Source: Xanthoparmelia taractica
Taxonomy: Eukaryota; Ascomycota; Lecanoromycetes; Lecanorales; Parmeliaceae
Length of the DNA stretch: 64,000 nt
Direction: 5' to 3'
Assembly: GCA_033085395.1 (NCBI GenBank)
Contig: JANQBS010000073.1
Span: forward strand, 106,374 to 170,373
Position numbers and translations under genes: made by a program. Each line of letters starts with the position of its first letter. Positions within the stretch are counted from its first letter, which is position 1. The notes under the pieces are model-generated. The model was not told where the DNA came from, searched no databases, and saw only the letters and a program-made list of their open reading frames with translations. Below are positions 1 through 12,101 of the stretch, in pieces.

Positions 1-444
1 TTTAGCCGCAGTAGCGCTGACACGTTGTTGTGGTTTGTCAGAACGAGAATGCTCATGATGTCGAGGCGGAGCTGCAATACCAGGACGATAACTCGTTCCA
101 GGATGGTGTACAACATGAGCTTGAAATGCCGCAAGACGAGCCGGATTCCTAGACCCCATGTGACCGTTGTTCACACCCACTAGGACACTAGTTTGGTCCT
201 TGGAACCACCCTGGTGCATTATAGGCTGGCTTGGCTTTTGCGAAGCCCCAACCCGGAGTCCTTGGGCGAGACCTGCGAAGTAAAGTGCCTCTTCACGGAT
301 ATCAGAATCGTCCCAATGTGTACGCGGAACGATGTAGTTGGTGTGATAGTCGAGGGCACCCTTGCCCCACATCATAGCCGAGACTTGGTCGAACGTTTGC
401 TTGGCCATAAAGGGCCGATTCTGGAGAAGGTTTTGTTCGGCCAT
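1..444 (-). CDS. Hypothetical protein, N-terminal part (truncated by window edge)
   Basis: An open frame of 148 codons starts at an ATG at 444 and is still open at base 1, so the 3' part of the gene lies outside the window. The start has a good fungal context (CACAATGG). The N-terminus reads MAEQNLLQNRPFMAKQTF and the frame contains a run with several Trp, Tyr and acidic residues (HWDDSDIREEALYFAGLA at about residues 50-67), which looks like folded protein rather than chance translation. The part near the edge is rich in His, Pro, Gln and Ser and may be disordered. I do not recognise the family and assign no function. There are no splice signals that must be invoked in the visible part. Confidence 0.5.
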   Translation of the reverse strand, partial: MAEQNLLQNRPFMAKQTFDQVSAMMWGKGALDYHTNYIVPRTHWDDSDIREEALYFAGLAQGLRVGASQKPSQPIMHQGGSKDQTSVLVGVNNGHMGSRNPARLAAFQAHVVHHPGTSYRPGIAAPPRHHEHSRSDKPQQRVSATAAK

Positions 445-2983
445 TGTGAATGAAGCACCTGAGAGAGTTAGCTTTGTGGCGCTGTAGTTGGGAGGCTGTT
501 CTTACGTGCTGGAGTATGTTTGGGTAATGCTGTAGTCTGGCGAGGGACAACAGTAGGGGCGGTGGATTGAGGATTTCAAGTGGTGAAGGTCCCGAAGGAG
601 AGAAGTCCTAACCGTGATTTGGAAGTTTATCGTACGTGATAATAGTGTTGTTGAAAATCTCGAGCCGCTACCCCAAAGAGAACGCTAGTGAATAACTGTT
701 TAAGGTACTATATGATGTCAACGCGCTGAAAGAGTAGTGTTGTAAACATGTAATACGGTTCGCCATGAGCAAGAGCCGTGTGCTAATACTCGCTTAACAA
801 CGATGGCTATAGAGCCTAGCTCCAGGCATTGGGCCTGAATATATGAGATCAGGGGAAAACAATTGGACACTTCGGTCAAGGGACATGAACTTCAAAGACA
901 GTTCAATCGTGCCAGTTTCAGCCTTCCTACTCTTGTTCTAGGTTACCAATCCCACTTTCGCACGCACCACAGCTCCGCTCTCCCAAAAAGTGACGGAAAC
1001 CCTACAGATAACAAATACCTCAAGCACATATCTCGACCGATCTTCCCTTTCCCTTCTCACCCACCCAAAAGCATCTTTGTTCGCCGCATGATCTATATCC
1101 ACGCCCCTTACTTAGCTCCCTTTCTTATACCCCCCCCCCCCCCCCCCCCACCATCTCAAACCCACCCATTCCAACCTCACCCTTCAAACCCCATCAGTAA
1201 CACCAACCAAGACCGCCGCCAACCTTACCAAAAACTCACATTGCCCTTTCTTTCTTTCTCGCTGGCCTCCTGTGGACAAGTCCTTCCTACAACATAATAC
1301 ATACAGAAAGATACGTACATACACCGAGTAGCATACGTCGACTCGGATTCCCAAGCATCGCATATCCCATTCCGGCTCGCGCGGGTCTACCAAAGTCAGT
1401 GCCGGTAGACGAAAGCCGCAGGTGGTATTGATTTAGGGCTTTACATACAAGCAGGGTCCGTAGCCTAGATGCCGGGGTGTGTACCATTGCAGAAGTAAGT
1501 CTTGGCATGATTTTTCTGCAAGGAAGGAAGGGGTTGGCGGGTCGATGTCGGGCGGGAGCATTGGCTTCGCTAGAGGGAGGAAGGGGGGAAGGGGGCTGAG
1601 AATGAATGTGATGCATGTATGTTAAATGCCTGTTGGAGGATTTGATGGCATCGCTCGGAGGTAGTGATTTAGAGAAAAGTACAGGTGGGCAATTTTCAAG
1701 GTGACGATCGCTAAGCCAGTTGGTATCTGCTATCTTTTTGTCTGATGAAACGAGTTCAACTGAAGAGTCATAGATACATGGGAGAGCCGACTTCTTTTGG
1801 TTTCTGAATTCCTGAGGGTTGAAGTTCCCATGAGTGATGCACGAAAGCATCTCAGCAAGCCCATGCTGTAGACAATGTGAACCGTCAAGATAAGAACATA
1901 ATGGGCTGGAGAGTGTTGACTGGTGAGTTCGTCGATCTGACAAGTTCTGGAATGATGGGACCGGACCTTCAGGACGTTCAAAGTTTTCTCTCAAACTTGC
2001 TCAGTCATATTCAAATTTGAGACCCAGTGTCCCACACCCCAGCAGGGCCAGTAGAGTGAGCCGATTTACTTTTCAGGATAGGAGAAGAACCTCCACAAAT
2101 CACGGCAATCCATCCTGCTCGTATGCGACCGATAGGTTCTGCAGTGCATGTAATACTCGCAAAGACAAGGACGGAGTAAAGACGCGAAGATTTCATCGTA
2201 GCAGGAAGGCCCGGATTCCAGGCACAGGTGCCTGGAAAGGCGATGATCAGCCCAGGGGCGTTTAAACTCTTAGTGGCCCAATCGCAGAGTAGCAGCAGCA
2301 AGCAAAGACAGACAAAAACATTTTCGTAAGTCTGTGTCCTCCGAGGTGGCGAAAATTGGTTCTTCGAGGCTGGGTGCATGCACTAATCAATCGTGCACAA
2401 GGTTTCTGTTGTTTTAGGATCCATATCCTTGAACAAGCTGGATGCCATCAGTACGGGTGGGCTACGTTGGCAAATCACCATATAGTAGTCTTTCTCTGTC
2501 ATCGTAGTTGCGGTCCCTTGGATTTCCCCCTACCATCGCAGACAATTCGGCAAGCCGGCTTTGGTAGATCCGACGCGGCTTCTGTTTTGATGATTCATCT
2601 GGTGGTAATGTAAAGATGGGCTAGAACTCTCTCCGTGAATCTGACTTGGATAAACTGGTGGCAGATGATAGTGGCAGAAGGTTCCCCATGGTATTAGCCT
2701 TCTTTTTGGACTCGGGGAAAAATGGTGTGGAGATTTTGGAACATTGACAATCTCTGTAAAGCGACCTTGCGTTTGGAGCCGATTTCTATCTTCTAAGCTT
2801 GTTCTGTTTGTAGAGTACGTGTGCCATTTTTGAGGTGGGGTTCCCACAATTCTGGCGCCTTGGAATGCCGGCAAGCGTAGGGAGCTGATGTGAGAATCGA
2901 TGTGAGACTGTTTAAAGGGTCGCGGGCTCTCCTTCTTAATCAAAAGCCTGACGTTCGTGTGGAAAAACTCCAGAAAAATATCC
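445..2983. other. Intergenic stretch with a C20 homopolymer
   Basis: No supported gene is seen in these 2.5 kb. Several open frames of 80-235 codons exist, the longest on the minus strand at 1287-1994, but they lack recognisable motifs, have low-complexity Ser/Pro/Arg composition and overlap one another. The plus strand is strongly C-rich between about 1030 and 1200 and carries an uninterrupted run of 20 C at 1130-1149. It may be promoter or untranslated sequence of the partial gene to its left (start 444) or an unrecognised non-coding transcript. Confidence 0.5.
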
Positions 2984-4048
2984 TCATAAAAGTTCAGCGG
3001 CTTGCTCTAACCCACGGTGATATCCCTCCATTTCGCCCCTAGCAATGTACCATAGCTTCCTCAGATCCGGGTCCAAGTTGATAGTTTCATCCCACCATTT
3101 TTCGTGCAAGCTACGTGCCCCCGCTTCATACTCCTTCATGCTCGGCCACGACGTAATCCATTTGTAGTAGATTTCTCTCCACGGCATCGGCCCATCTCTC
3201 CGATGCGCGTAGTTTAGCAATCCTTGCTCCATAGCGTTGGAATTGAAACGATCTTGGATTTTCGCGATCGTAAGATAGTAGTTGAATATTGCGATGCTGG
3301 GCTGGCAGAGGAAGAAGCCACCGGAGAAATAGTCGCCCGCAGGAGGGGGGTATGGGTGGATACGTCCTTCCATGTATTGCTGGGCTGAGAAGACGTAGGA
3401 TTCGGGCAAAGGGCCTTCGTCTTCAATTGCCAATTCTGGTCTTGGTACGAGGGGCTCCGTGGTGGGGTCGGTGAAAATACCGTCCATGCGCTCCGCAATG
3501 TACATGTCTGCGTCCATGAAGAGGACTTTCTCAAATTGGGTCAACTCGAGCATTCGAAGCTTCGAGATCATGTCCCTCCATCTTTCGAGGCCTGGCTTCA
3601 TCCAAGATTCTGATATCCTCTCGACCACTTTGACTGTTGCTCCATCTTTCCTCAGCCGCTCTAATTTCGATTCGGGTACGTCCGGGGTCGCGAGGACAAC
3701 GAAGGGGATGGAGGTATTTGTGCCAGTTTTCGGGGCATGCAATAGCTGGTATGCGAGAACACGCGTCCCGACAAAGTATTCATCCTCGTCATCCGTCACT
3801 GTCTTGTTATCGAGTTTCGGGTTTGGGGCGAGCAGTGTGACGAAGGCATATGGTGATTTGGAGTCAATTGAGTATGTAGAGGACGTGTGAGAGGACTGAG
3901 ACTTCCGGCCTAGATTCAGAGGATTGAATGTCAATGTCAGGATCAGGATTAGGACCAAAGAGCCAATGGTAGCCTGGATTCTTTTATTCATGCCACGGGA
4001 GGCATTTCCTTGCCATTGGGCAGGATGATGAGGAGGTTTGTAAAGCAT
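2984..4048 (-). CDS. GT8-like glycosyltransferase, type II membrane protein
   Basis: Single-exon gene of about 354 residues. From the ATG at 4048, a short basic tail is followed by one hydrophobic segment (IGSLVLILILTLTF, about residues 28-41) that should act as a signal anchor and place the enzyme in the Golgi/ER lumen. An alternative start at 3991 (MNKRIQ...) would give a shorter tail. The catalytic part has the glycogenin/GT8-type motif FMDADMYIAE with a DxD (about D179/D181) for metal and nucleotide-sugar binding, preceded by SKLRMLELTQFEKVL. A further motif, DYFSGGFFLCQPS, is typical of fungal nucleotide-sugar transferases related to glycogenin and Gnt1. The likely role is transfer of a sugar from a UDP-sugar to a glycan or protein; acceptor unknown. 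The family call is fairly secure, the substrate is not. Confidence 0.8.
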   Translation of the reverse strand: MLYKPPHHPAQWQGNASRGMNKRIQATIGSLVLILILTLTFNPLNLGRKSQSSHTSSTYSIDSKSPYAFVTLLAPNPKLDNKTVTDDEDEYFVGTRVLAYQLLHAPKTGTNTSIPFVVLATPDVPESKLERLRKDGATVKVVERISESWMKPGLERWRDMISKLRMLELTQFEKVLFMDADMYIAERMDGIFTDPTTEPLVPRPELAIEDEGPLPESYVFSAQQYMEGRIHPYPPPAGDYFSGGFFLCQPSIAIFNYYLTIAKIQDRFNSNAMEQGLLNYAHRRDGPMPWREIYYKWITSWPSMKEYEAGARSLHEKWWDETINLDPDLRKLWYIARGEMEGYHRGLEQAAELL

Positions 4049-5739
4049 AGTATGTACCAAAGAAGCACTTGCAATGTAGGCAGATGGTGGAGAGTAGTGA
4101 AAGGGTGACTGTGAAAGAGAATAAAGAGGCTGACTTGCTTACCTCGTCTGCATCAAAGGACAATTGTCCAGTGACGCCGCATGATCACTGCCCCCTTGCA
4201 GGGCTGGTTGGGAGCTTGGTGAGGCGAAGAGTCACAGAGTTGGAGGGTTGGATCCGCTGTGCCACAATTTGCGGTTGGTGGTGGATATCCACGACATCTC
4301 AAACTTGCGCTCAAGCGAGAAGTTTCATGGTCTAAGCTCCATGCGGTTAGATCAGGCCTATATTTGTCCATGTGGGTTTGTCCGGGTGGGGGTAAACCCA
4401 TCTTCGAAGCAGCCTACTCGTATTTCCACACTGGTATGTAATTTAGTTAAGTTACATAGAAGATCATCTCATCAGGAGTCCTTGATCCTTCAGGTTTGAA
4501 GTCAAGATGTCGAGCACAGAATCACTCCGGATCGTCGAGTTGAGCATGCACAATGCGATTGTAATTGTGCGTAAGTAACTCGTGGTGGACGTTATCTCAA
4601 CCCAATCTTGTGATTCGGATATTGAATACTGGGTAACGGGCTGAGAATCCAGACAATGTTGCCCAGACTGGAGGGCAGAAGGAAAAAGCAAAACGGAAAA
4701 GGGAGTTCTTTATGGTAGAGTTTCATTACCGTCTACGGAGCCATTCGGATTTTTGCAAATCAGGCTTAGCTCCGTTGGGTCAAGGTACCATAGAAGGGTG
4801 CATCCAGAACACCGAAGCCACAATTTCTTGCCTAAACCGAAACCACTTCATCTTATGTCAAGACAGGCAAGTACAAACAGCAATTCCAAAACATCCTCCG
4901 ATCTAGAAGTACCTTTACTTGCAGAAAGTATCGAACTATGATTCATCGATTGCACTTCCATGTCTTCCTGCGCATATGTCGGCATTCTTCTTCCTTCTTC
5001 ATAGGTTATATATCACCGCAGACTTGCTTCAATGCGATTCTATACTTCACAGCAGAAATGTTTGCCATAGACCTCCGATAGAAGCTAATACATTGGCATT
5101 CCGACGGCTTTATTAGTAGGTTGTTCGGAAACTTACAATTAACGTGGTATGACTTGCCCACAATGAGTCAACAAAGAGCCCTAGGCACACAAAACCCACC
5201 GGCCTCATCTTCTGTGATCTTCATGACACATTGCTTGATGCAGAGCAATGCATGATTTACCACCCGCGCGGTTAGTTTGGGGGGCCGACTGAAGGCCAAT
5301 AGCCGTTCTCGCGAGCCTTTTGTATTCAGCACCACGCTGATACGTATAGTGTTCTGAATCTAGCAGTAAGTGTTGACCGTTCTGTCTTCTCAAATGACCT
5401 CATCCAATGCTGGAGGGACCGTTGCATTCTGTCCGTCATCAGTATCGACTTGAAATGAATGAAGATTTGAATATACAGGAGATAGCAGTAGGGGCTATCC
5501 ATTACAAAATCAAAAATTCGTGTGAACTGCAGCTGTGAAGCGATGCCAAGGCAGATATGCCACAAGTGTTGACAGAATAGGCATAAGCTTCTGGGTCAAA
5601 TCTTTCACACTGACATTCCAATCCAAACTGTCACAAGTATTCTCTGAACATCTTCCACTGAAACTTTTCAAATTGCAGCTGTTCACCACAAACCGCCTCT
5701 GTAGCCACATCTTATCGCAACTTGCTTGAGCAAAACAGC
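4049..5739. other. Intergenic stretch, nothing recognised
   Basis: About 1.7 kb between the divergent glycosyltransferase (start 4048, minus) and the J-domain gene (start 5740, plus). It should hold both promoters. Only short frames (60-93 codons) without motifs are present on either strand. No tRNA, repeat or clear transposon remnant was recognised. Confidence 0.5.
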
Positions 5740-6772
5740 ATGAGTGCCAAAGTTGGCAGATCCTTATACGAAGCACTCGAGGTTCCTCCACATGCCCAAA
5801 AGCAGGACATCAGGAGTGCTTACAGGAGACTCGCGCTACAATACCACCCGGACAAGAATCAGAAAATCCCCAGTGCCAAAGAGATATTCCAAGAGGTCAG
5901 CAATAGCCGCACTCATTGAGATCTGTTGCTGATGTCTTATGGTCTGCACGAAGATCCAAATGGCTTATGAAGCCCTCTCGGATGACGACAAACGTGCAAA
6001 ATATGATACCATTGCCGGTTTCATACCATTAAATTCATCAACACGCGCATGGAGGGAACCGTCCTACGGGCCCTGCCCCGGCTATACACAAGATCCCCCC
6101 TTCTGGTCCGTAGAACTACGCGCAATGACGGTCCAGAAGTGTGCAAGGATCGCAAAGATCCAACACCTCGAACGTGAGATTCGGGAATTAGTGGTCAACC
6201 TCAACGACTTGGTCAATGCAGAGGATAGAGCAGCCAGCAAAGAGAAAAGACCACAAGCCTGGCTCTTCTTCGCCAGAGCGCGATCGGCCAAAGCGAAAGC
6301 CCAGCGACAGCGTGATTTCGTGGCGAAATCCATCTACATCAATGCCCGCCTTGACAAGGCCAAGAACGAGCTCCGGACTGCGCATGAAGAGCACAGGAAG
6401 ATTCTCGAGAGGGACAATGCGCGAAAGACTTGGTGGGCCAGAGAGAGGGTCAGGCGGGTCGAGGAGGAAAACCGAAGAGCGGCAACGACGGCGGCGGAGG
6501 CGGCGCGGCGAAGAGCCGAAAAGGCACGAGAGCATGCGAACCGGGACCGGGAAGCGGCGCAAGCAGCGGAGGAGATACGGCAGCAAGCACAGGAGGAGGC
6601 TGTAAGAAAAGCACAGGCGGCCAAAGCGGAGGAAATGGCTCGAAAGAGAGCCGAGATGGCGCGAGAAGACCCCGAAGTAGTGAAGAGGAGAGAGAGAGAA
6701 GCCCAAGAGTGGTTAGCGCGACAGAGGGAGGAGAATCTGGAATCGGAGTGTAAGGAGGGCGTCGCGAAATAG
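5740..6772 (+). CDS. J-domain (DnaJ/Hsp40) protein with long coiled-coil tail
   Basis: Two exons, 5740-5895 and 5954-6772, give 324 residues. The 58-nt intron (GTCAGC...ACGAAG, branch-like GCTGATG) falls inside the J domain; splicing joins ...KEIFQE to IQMAYEALSDDDKRAKYD, as expected for helices III and IV. The J domain covers about residues 7-70 with the HPD motif at 36-38 (QYHPDKN), so it should stimulate an Hsp70 ATPase. The rest, from about residue 120, is extremely rich in Ala, Glu, Arg, Lys and Gln and predicts a long charged coiled coil. There is no Gly/Phe region, zinc finger or membrane segment, so this is a class III J protein. An upstream TTG is not a likely start; the ATG at 5740 begins MSAKVGRSLYEAL. 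The client and location are unknown. Confidence 0.85.
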
Positions 6773-9023
6773 AGGCTTGTTCAATGAACCTTTTCTCAAA
6801 GTATACTGCAGTAAGATTGTGCCCATTTTGACGGTGACTATCGTCGAATAGTGGGACTATGGGTTAGTGTATCTCATGATCTAGCCGCTGTTCCAGATGC
6901 ATGCGCACATGCGGGGAACGCGTGTCTTCGAGAGCACTATGTATATGGGTCTCACACCATCAGTTGGCTCTTCATTCGAATTCTTCTCACTCAGAGCAAT
7001 CGCATTCTTTTGTCCCACCCACCCACGCCTGTATATAGCTATCTAGTTAGACACTCCGGGTCTATGCCGCATAGGTGTAGGGAGTTTTCTAGCGCTGGGG
7101 CACGTCCAGGGGCCCATCTAGGCCTGCTAACGACCTAGCTGGGCCTACTGACTGCTGACCTTAGCGTTGGGACGGCCCAATCAACTATCTACAGTACTGC
7201 TTGGTCCCGATGTGTATGCCTTCATGAATGAGAACACTAACGTCCTATGAATTTTGCCATCGTCACTATTGGAATTTTTTTATTTTTAAGGTTATACCCC
7301 ATCACAATCCCTCCCCTCCCATCGAGCGGCCAACATGGTCGAGTGGTAGTTTTCCCGACGGGCTAGTTGCATTTGACGATTCATTCACCATCGAGTGGCC
7401 TTACCTTACCTACACTCGTATGTAGGTAGAATCCTCACCTTTGGCCCCTCGGCTATCATGCTCCGGGTTCGATAGGTTTGCATCCATATGGCTGGATTTA
7501 CAGCACCTACCTATGCATTGTAGGGTCTCTTTTCGAAGGGATCCTGGTGCTGGATGGATGCTCCAGGCCCAGTGGGTGATTTTCCTTTTGGGAGGTTCGA
7601 GTATGGGTGTGGGCTTGTTTTTTTTCGTTTGGACTCCTTTGTTGACTTTTTGTCAACAAGGTCGGTGCAATATTGGTTGGATTCTTAACTTTCAGGTCGA
7701 GCATGCACTGAACTTTCTGTCTCAAGGCAGCACACGGCTATGATGGTCTCTACTTGTAGACTTTTGGGCTTGTGCCCTGGTTATGGGGGTTCGAGAGGAA
7801 GTGCATGTACGTTCTTATTTGTGGCCAACTTAAGGTAGTATGAAACCACTTAGCTATACCGAGATTAGATATGCAAATTTATCCGCGAGTGATAGTATGG
7901 ATTTCTTGGGTCTGCTATGTAAATTCCTAATTGAATATACCATGCACGGGATGATTGCTTCCATCTTGTCTTCGCGCTCCGAACATGACGTGCCGAAAAT
8001 GCCCCTCGCACTCAGTGACCCACGGATTTCCAGCTGGCGTTGCCGAGGAGGACGGCCAGGGAATGATAGGACACCCAGATGGTTAGGTAAATGAGATACC
8101 AACCCTACGCTCTGTTGCTATTGCGCCGCTCGAGCACGGGCAAAAGCTCCCGCAAAGCCAGCTCGTCCTTTCCGTCTTCCTGCTCCTTCCCAACTGCATA
8201 TCACAAGTACCATCATAGCTAGTAAACAAAGCCAAACGAGTTGCCGAATAATAGAGAATAGCACATCGAGCGATACTTCAAGTAGCAATGAGCGTGGCGA
8301 AACGGCGCGAGTTCTTCATTGAGGATGGCTTGAACACGAGTGCCTCTGATTGCCTACATGATCAGGAGCCTGTAGAGTGAATCACCGTAGCAGCGTGAGA
8401 CTGATTTCGTTTGTCTTGCAGCACTGAGACCATCATTTTCGATAGTCATAAAACCTTGGGACTTGAACACCGTTCCTGGGAGCCTCTCTGCGCAGCAATT
8501 AACCCTCGCTATCGAAATTCGTTCTCGTGAGTGTGGCGTGGCCGAGTATCGCACTCTCTGTGAGCCATAGGCGCTAATGGACAACCCGCGTGACCAGCGA
8601 GAGCCATTGCACTTGCCAGACTTGTAAAAGCCTCAGGGGTATTCGCGGAAAGGTGCAATAGTTTGAGGTTTCGTGACGCTGGCGCGAGGCAGACATATGG
8701 TAATTGAGCATAGAAGCTCACGGGCTCTGTGGCCATTCGTCCATTGATTGATGTAGGTACACCAGCGCAGAGAGGGTCAATATCAGCGGGACCGCTTTTG
8801 TGTTCACGCTCATACTCCTTTCGGGTAGTTCTACCTCGGCGCCAAGGATTAGTGTATCATCACGTGATCTCGCCCGGCAATTTCTTCCCCGTCTTCGTAT
8901 GGTGGCGTTCCTCTATATATTTATCACAGAAGACCACACAATTTTAGATTGACATCTTGTTGGTTGCATCTTGGTGTCTTCTCAACCTAGTCTAAGTATC
9001 CTTGCAAAAGTGAAGTACAATAT
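6773..9023. other. Intergenic stretch, nothing recognised
   Basis: About 2.25 kb without a supported gene. Short frames occur at 6851-7138, 7441-7743 and 8509-8736 but have no motif and no coding-like neighbours. The part around 7320-7450 contains two near copies of CATCGAG(C/T)GGCC at about 7321 and 7390 and a sequence resembling a tRNA D-arm, but no complete cloverleaf can be drawn. The promoter of the methyltransferase gene lies at the right end. Confidence 0.45.
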
Positions 9024-9987
9024 ATGGCTCTCAACATTCTCAAGCGCCTAGCTGAATATCTCAAACCATTAATATTCCTCGCCATTGGTCTTTATAGTAC
9101 GTAGTCTCACATTGATGTTCGGGCAGATGCTCACGTCTTTAATAGGCTTAATTCTTGTCCTGCTAGAGATTGTGACCTTTCGGGCTCGGCCTAAAGATGT
9201 TCTCAATCCAAGCAAATTGAGCGAGCGTGTCTTTGGGAAATTGTGGCTTAGAATAGGTATGTCTATCTATACGACTACCCCCCAACTATCTAGCGTGAGC
9301 ACCCTGACCATCTCCAGACTCGATGATTGCGGCAGGAGAGCTCGAGACAGATGTCCCCAAACTCGTCGCAAAGGCTTATGGCACCGTTCTCGAAATAGGT
9401 CCTGGTAGCGGCACTCAGCTGCCGCGTTATGACACTTCCAAGATTGACCGGATCTATGGTGTTGAGCCGAATGCTGACTTGCACGATGCTTTGCGGAGCA
9501 ATGTTAAGAAACATGGCTTGAGCGATGTTTATACTATCGTTCCATGCGGGGTTGAGGACTTGGGCAAGCTGAGAGAATATGGTATTGAACCGGCCACTGT
9601 AGATACAGTCATGAGTGTGCAAGTGCTGTGCTCTGTACCCCAGCCGGAGGCATTGGCGAAGGACCTGTACCGCTTGCTTAAGCCGGGAGGGCAGATGATT
9701 GTCTATGAGCATGTCAAGAGTGAAGACTACGTGTCTCATTCAGTCCAACGTCTTTATTCTCCCATCCACTTGTATGGAGCGAGGGCTGACATCGCACAGT
9801 CGTCTACAATTTGGTCTGGCCATTTTTCCTGGGCAACTGTCACCTGGATCGCCCAGTCGGGAAGTATCTGCTTGAGGCTGGTAGCTGGTCTACGATCGAG
9901 TTGGATATGCCGAAAGAGGAGGATGCTTGTATGGTTCTTCCGCGCGTGTCTGGGAGGCTTGTCAAGTGGGGTGCTGGTGAAGATTGA
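9024..9987 (+). CDS. Membrane-anchored SAM-dependent methyltransferase (METTL7-like)
   Basis: Four exons (9024-9096, 9146-9256, 9318-9749, 9800-9987) code for 267 residues. Introns 1 and 2 have canonical GTACGT/GTATGT donors; intron 3 has an unusual GTCTTT donor but a good CTGAC branch and restores the frame. The N-terminus MALNILKRLAEYLKPLIF plus the next hydrophobic stretch (to about residue 36) forms a membrane anchor. SAM-binding motif I is VLEIGPGSGTQ (about 85-95), followed by the acidic residue of YGVEPN, and a later RLLKPGGQMIVYEHV motif is typical of Methyltransf_11 enzymes. The C-terminal block with NLVWPFFLGNCHLDRP and ELDMPKEED matches the small fungal and animal METTL7-type family (lipid-droplet/ER proteins with thiol or lipid methyltransferase activity). 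The substrate is inferred only by family. Confidence 0.85.
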
Positions 9988-11480
9988 AGCAATTTTGGAC
10001 GCTTCGTGTGCATTCTGATTGTACATATTTGTGAAACTGTACAACGCAACGCCATTATGAATTTGCAGCGTCTCTCCTCTTCAAGCTCTTCGTATAAACG
10101 AACACCTCAGCCGTATCTTTCTGTTATGTTCACACTTGCATCAAACACCGCCTTTTCCCAAACGCAAAATGTAGAGACCTTGCCCATCGTTTCTCCAACC
10201 CAGAAATCCCCAATATCCTCAAACCTCCGCACACTTTTACCCTTCCAGCACTTCCAGGTCGAACTCTACACTCCCACTAAAGTCTCAGCCCGATCCACGC
10301 GTGGGGAAATTTCCGCTCTCATTGCCCTACAGGGCCTGCAGGGATCAGCGCACCCGCCGCTTTTGTTACAAACAGTTGCAACGACTCCCAATTACGTATG
10401 CAAACATGGATAGTATTGTCAGTTGCAATGCCAATGGCTGTGATTGAAAAGCTAGTTGTAGAAGGAGGCTCGGGTGGACCGTGGCGTGTGGGTGTTGGAT
10501 ATGAAAAGCATATAAAGTCCTTTTCATGTCGTGCTCCCCTCTGACCATGATCCCTCCCCTCATTTTGGGTTGGGACATCGTGCTGCATACTGCATGTGGG
10601 TTTGAGCCTTGTATTCAATGTGAAGCGATATGATAGATCTCAAGGCTTGTTAAACCCAAAGAAAATCTTTTGCCTCGACTCTGAACCTGCGGCATGGACA
10701 ACAAAAGAAACCTCCGGTCTCTTTCAAGTTTCTGCCGCCTCCCACAGCCATCTCCTCTTACCCGAAACCCGCTACCCTCAAGAAGCCTACCGACGGCATG
10801 GTAGCTCATATCATAGGACACAGACTGCCGATCTGACCTGTACCGCAATAGGTGGGGTAGAAGGATAGGAGCAGATCAGTCTTTATTCCTCCTCACTTGT
10901 CTGGCAAGATAGACCCTCTGTATTCGGCTATCTTGGACTCATAATTAACCCCTCCTGGGATCGAATGATTCTTCTTCTTCTTGCTAGCACAACGTTGCAT
11001 TGGACAGTTTACTTGGAGGAAGACGCTCGTTGTGTATATTACCTCCAAGCAAACATTTTAGGATCGCGGGAAAGATGAAAAGTAGAACAGCGTGGAAGGT
11101 TCGATGGAGTCACGCTTTGAGGTAGAGATAGATTACTACACCTGCTTTGAGCTTGTAACATTAGCTTTTTGAGCAGAGAACAGAGGTTTGTCACAGAGAG
11201 AAAAGCTTCTGTAGTCACTGATTAGATTCTTGCCCTCGCAGACGTATGGGAGCTGCTTTTGCTTTCTACTGTTATACTGGGAAAGGCTCGTAGTACGCGG
11301 AGTATGGAGGAGCCTAGCAGGAATTGATGAAATATGGGCTTGGCTTTGCGCACAGATAAGGTCTATCCTCTCAAGAATCTAGCGCCAACATCTGCTGTTT
11401 TGGCTTACAAAACAAATCGTAGTCACAGTCGCCTTCTTTCCCCTTCTCATTTGGGTCGTCACAACGACAGCCATGTACGA
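9988..11480. other. Intergenic stretch with a short inverted repeat
   Basis: Nearly 1.5 kb between the ends of the methyltransferase gene (plus) and the F-box gene (minus). Only motif-free frames up to 135 codons are present. At about 11010-11050 there is an 8-bp inverted repeat (CTTGGAGG ... CCTCCAAG) that could form a hairpin. No repeat family or RNA gene was recognised. Confidence 0.45.
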
Positions 11481-12101
11481 TCAACTGTCCCAGTACGAGT
11501 AGAATCCCCCATCATAAAACCCCTGGCTGCCTGTCCATCCCATGCCGCGCCACTGTTCACCAACCCTGAAAACCCAGTGTCGAGTCCATCCCTGGATCAA
11601 TGGTTTTTTGGCGGAAACGGCCGAGAGGTCGACGTACAAGGAGAATCGATCGAGCTTGAGGGTCCTCCAATCACTGCGGTCAGGTCTGTTGGGGGCCGAA
11701 ACAGACCAATCTCTTATGATCATGTCACGCAATGCGGTAAGGTCCCGTTCTGTCTGCACCATAAGAGCCGTTGGCCCATCACTCCCAGGAAAGGTCGGGT
11801 GTGGGTAAGTAGGAGCGAGGCTGACAGTGAGGCTTGTGATATGTTGAGGGATCATGCCGCCTTTGTAGAGAGCGAGAAGCTGCTGCAGTTCATCATGGCC
11901 ACTAACAACCAAATGGTCTGGTGTAAACAGGCCCTGGCAGCTTTGACCGATTCTTGTCCACACTGGACAGGTTACCAGGAAATTCATCGCACTGCTGCGC
12001 TGTAGAGTGATCGGGACGGTCGAGTATTCACGGATGATCTTTTCAAAAAGTTCAGTCGGCAGCTGGTTAACGTGTGCGCGTGCCTTGCAGGATTGTGACA
12101 T
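11481..12101 (-). CDS. F-box-like protein
   Basis: Single-exon frame of 206 residues starting at an ATG at 12101. The N-terminus contains a fungal F-box-like motif: VNQLPTELFEKIIREYSTV at about residues 11-29, with the conserved LP.ELFE.I core that binds Skp1 in SCF ubiquitin ligases. The rest has no obvious repeats; it contains alternating hydrophobic and charged stretches (HITSLTVSLAPTYPHP, RTLKLDRFSLYVDLSAV), compatible with a small substrate-binding domain. A 223-codon frame lies antisense to it at 11334-12005, but it has no motif and is rejected. The protein is short for its kind, so a missed downstream exon is possible. Confidence 0.6.
   Translation of the reverse strand: MSQSCKARAHVNQLPTELFEKIIREYSTVPITLQRSSAMNFLVTCPVWTRIGQSCQGLFTPDHLVVSGHDELQQLLALYKGGMIPQHITSLTVSLAPTYPHPTFPGSDGPTALMVQTERDLTALRDMIIRDWSVSAPNRPDRSDWRTLKLDRFSLYVDLSAVSAKKPLIQGWTRHWVFRVGEQWRGMGWTGSQGFYDGGFYSYWDS

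Noticed and set aside
863..1297. 144-codon plus-strand frame with a polyproline run
   Set aside because: The proline run is the translation of the C20 tract and the rest has no recognisable feature.
1287..1994. 235-codon minus-strand frame
   Set aside because: Low-complexity Ser/Pro/Arg composition, no motif, overlaps other random frames and adjoins a C homopolymer; no splice or start support.
7330..7480. tRNA-like sequence (GGTCGAGTGGTAG and CCGGGTTCGATAGG)
   Set aside because: The two parts are too far apart and the acceptor and anticodon stems cannot be paired; no complete tRNA.
11334..12005. 223-codon plus-strand frame
   Set aside because: Antisense shadow of the F-box gene; no motif of its own.
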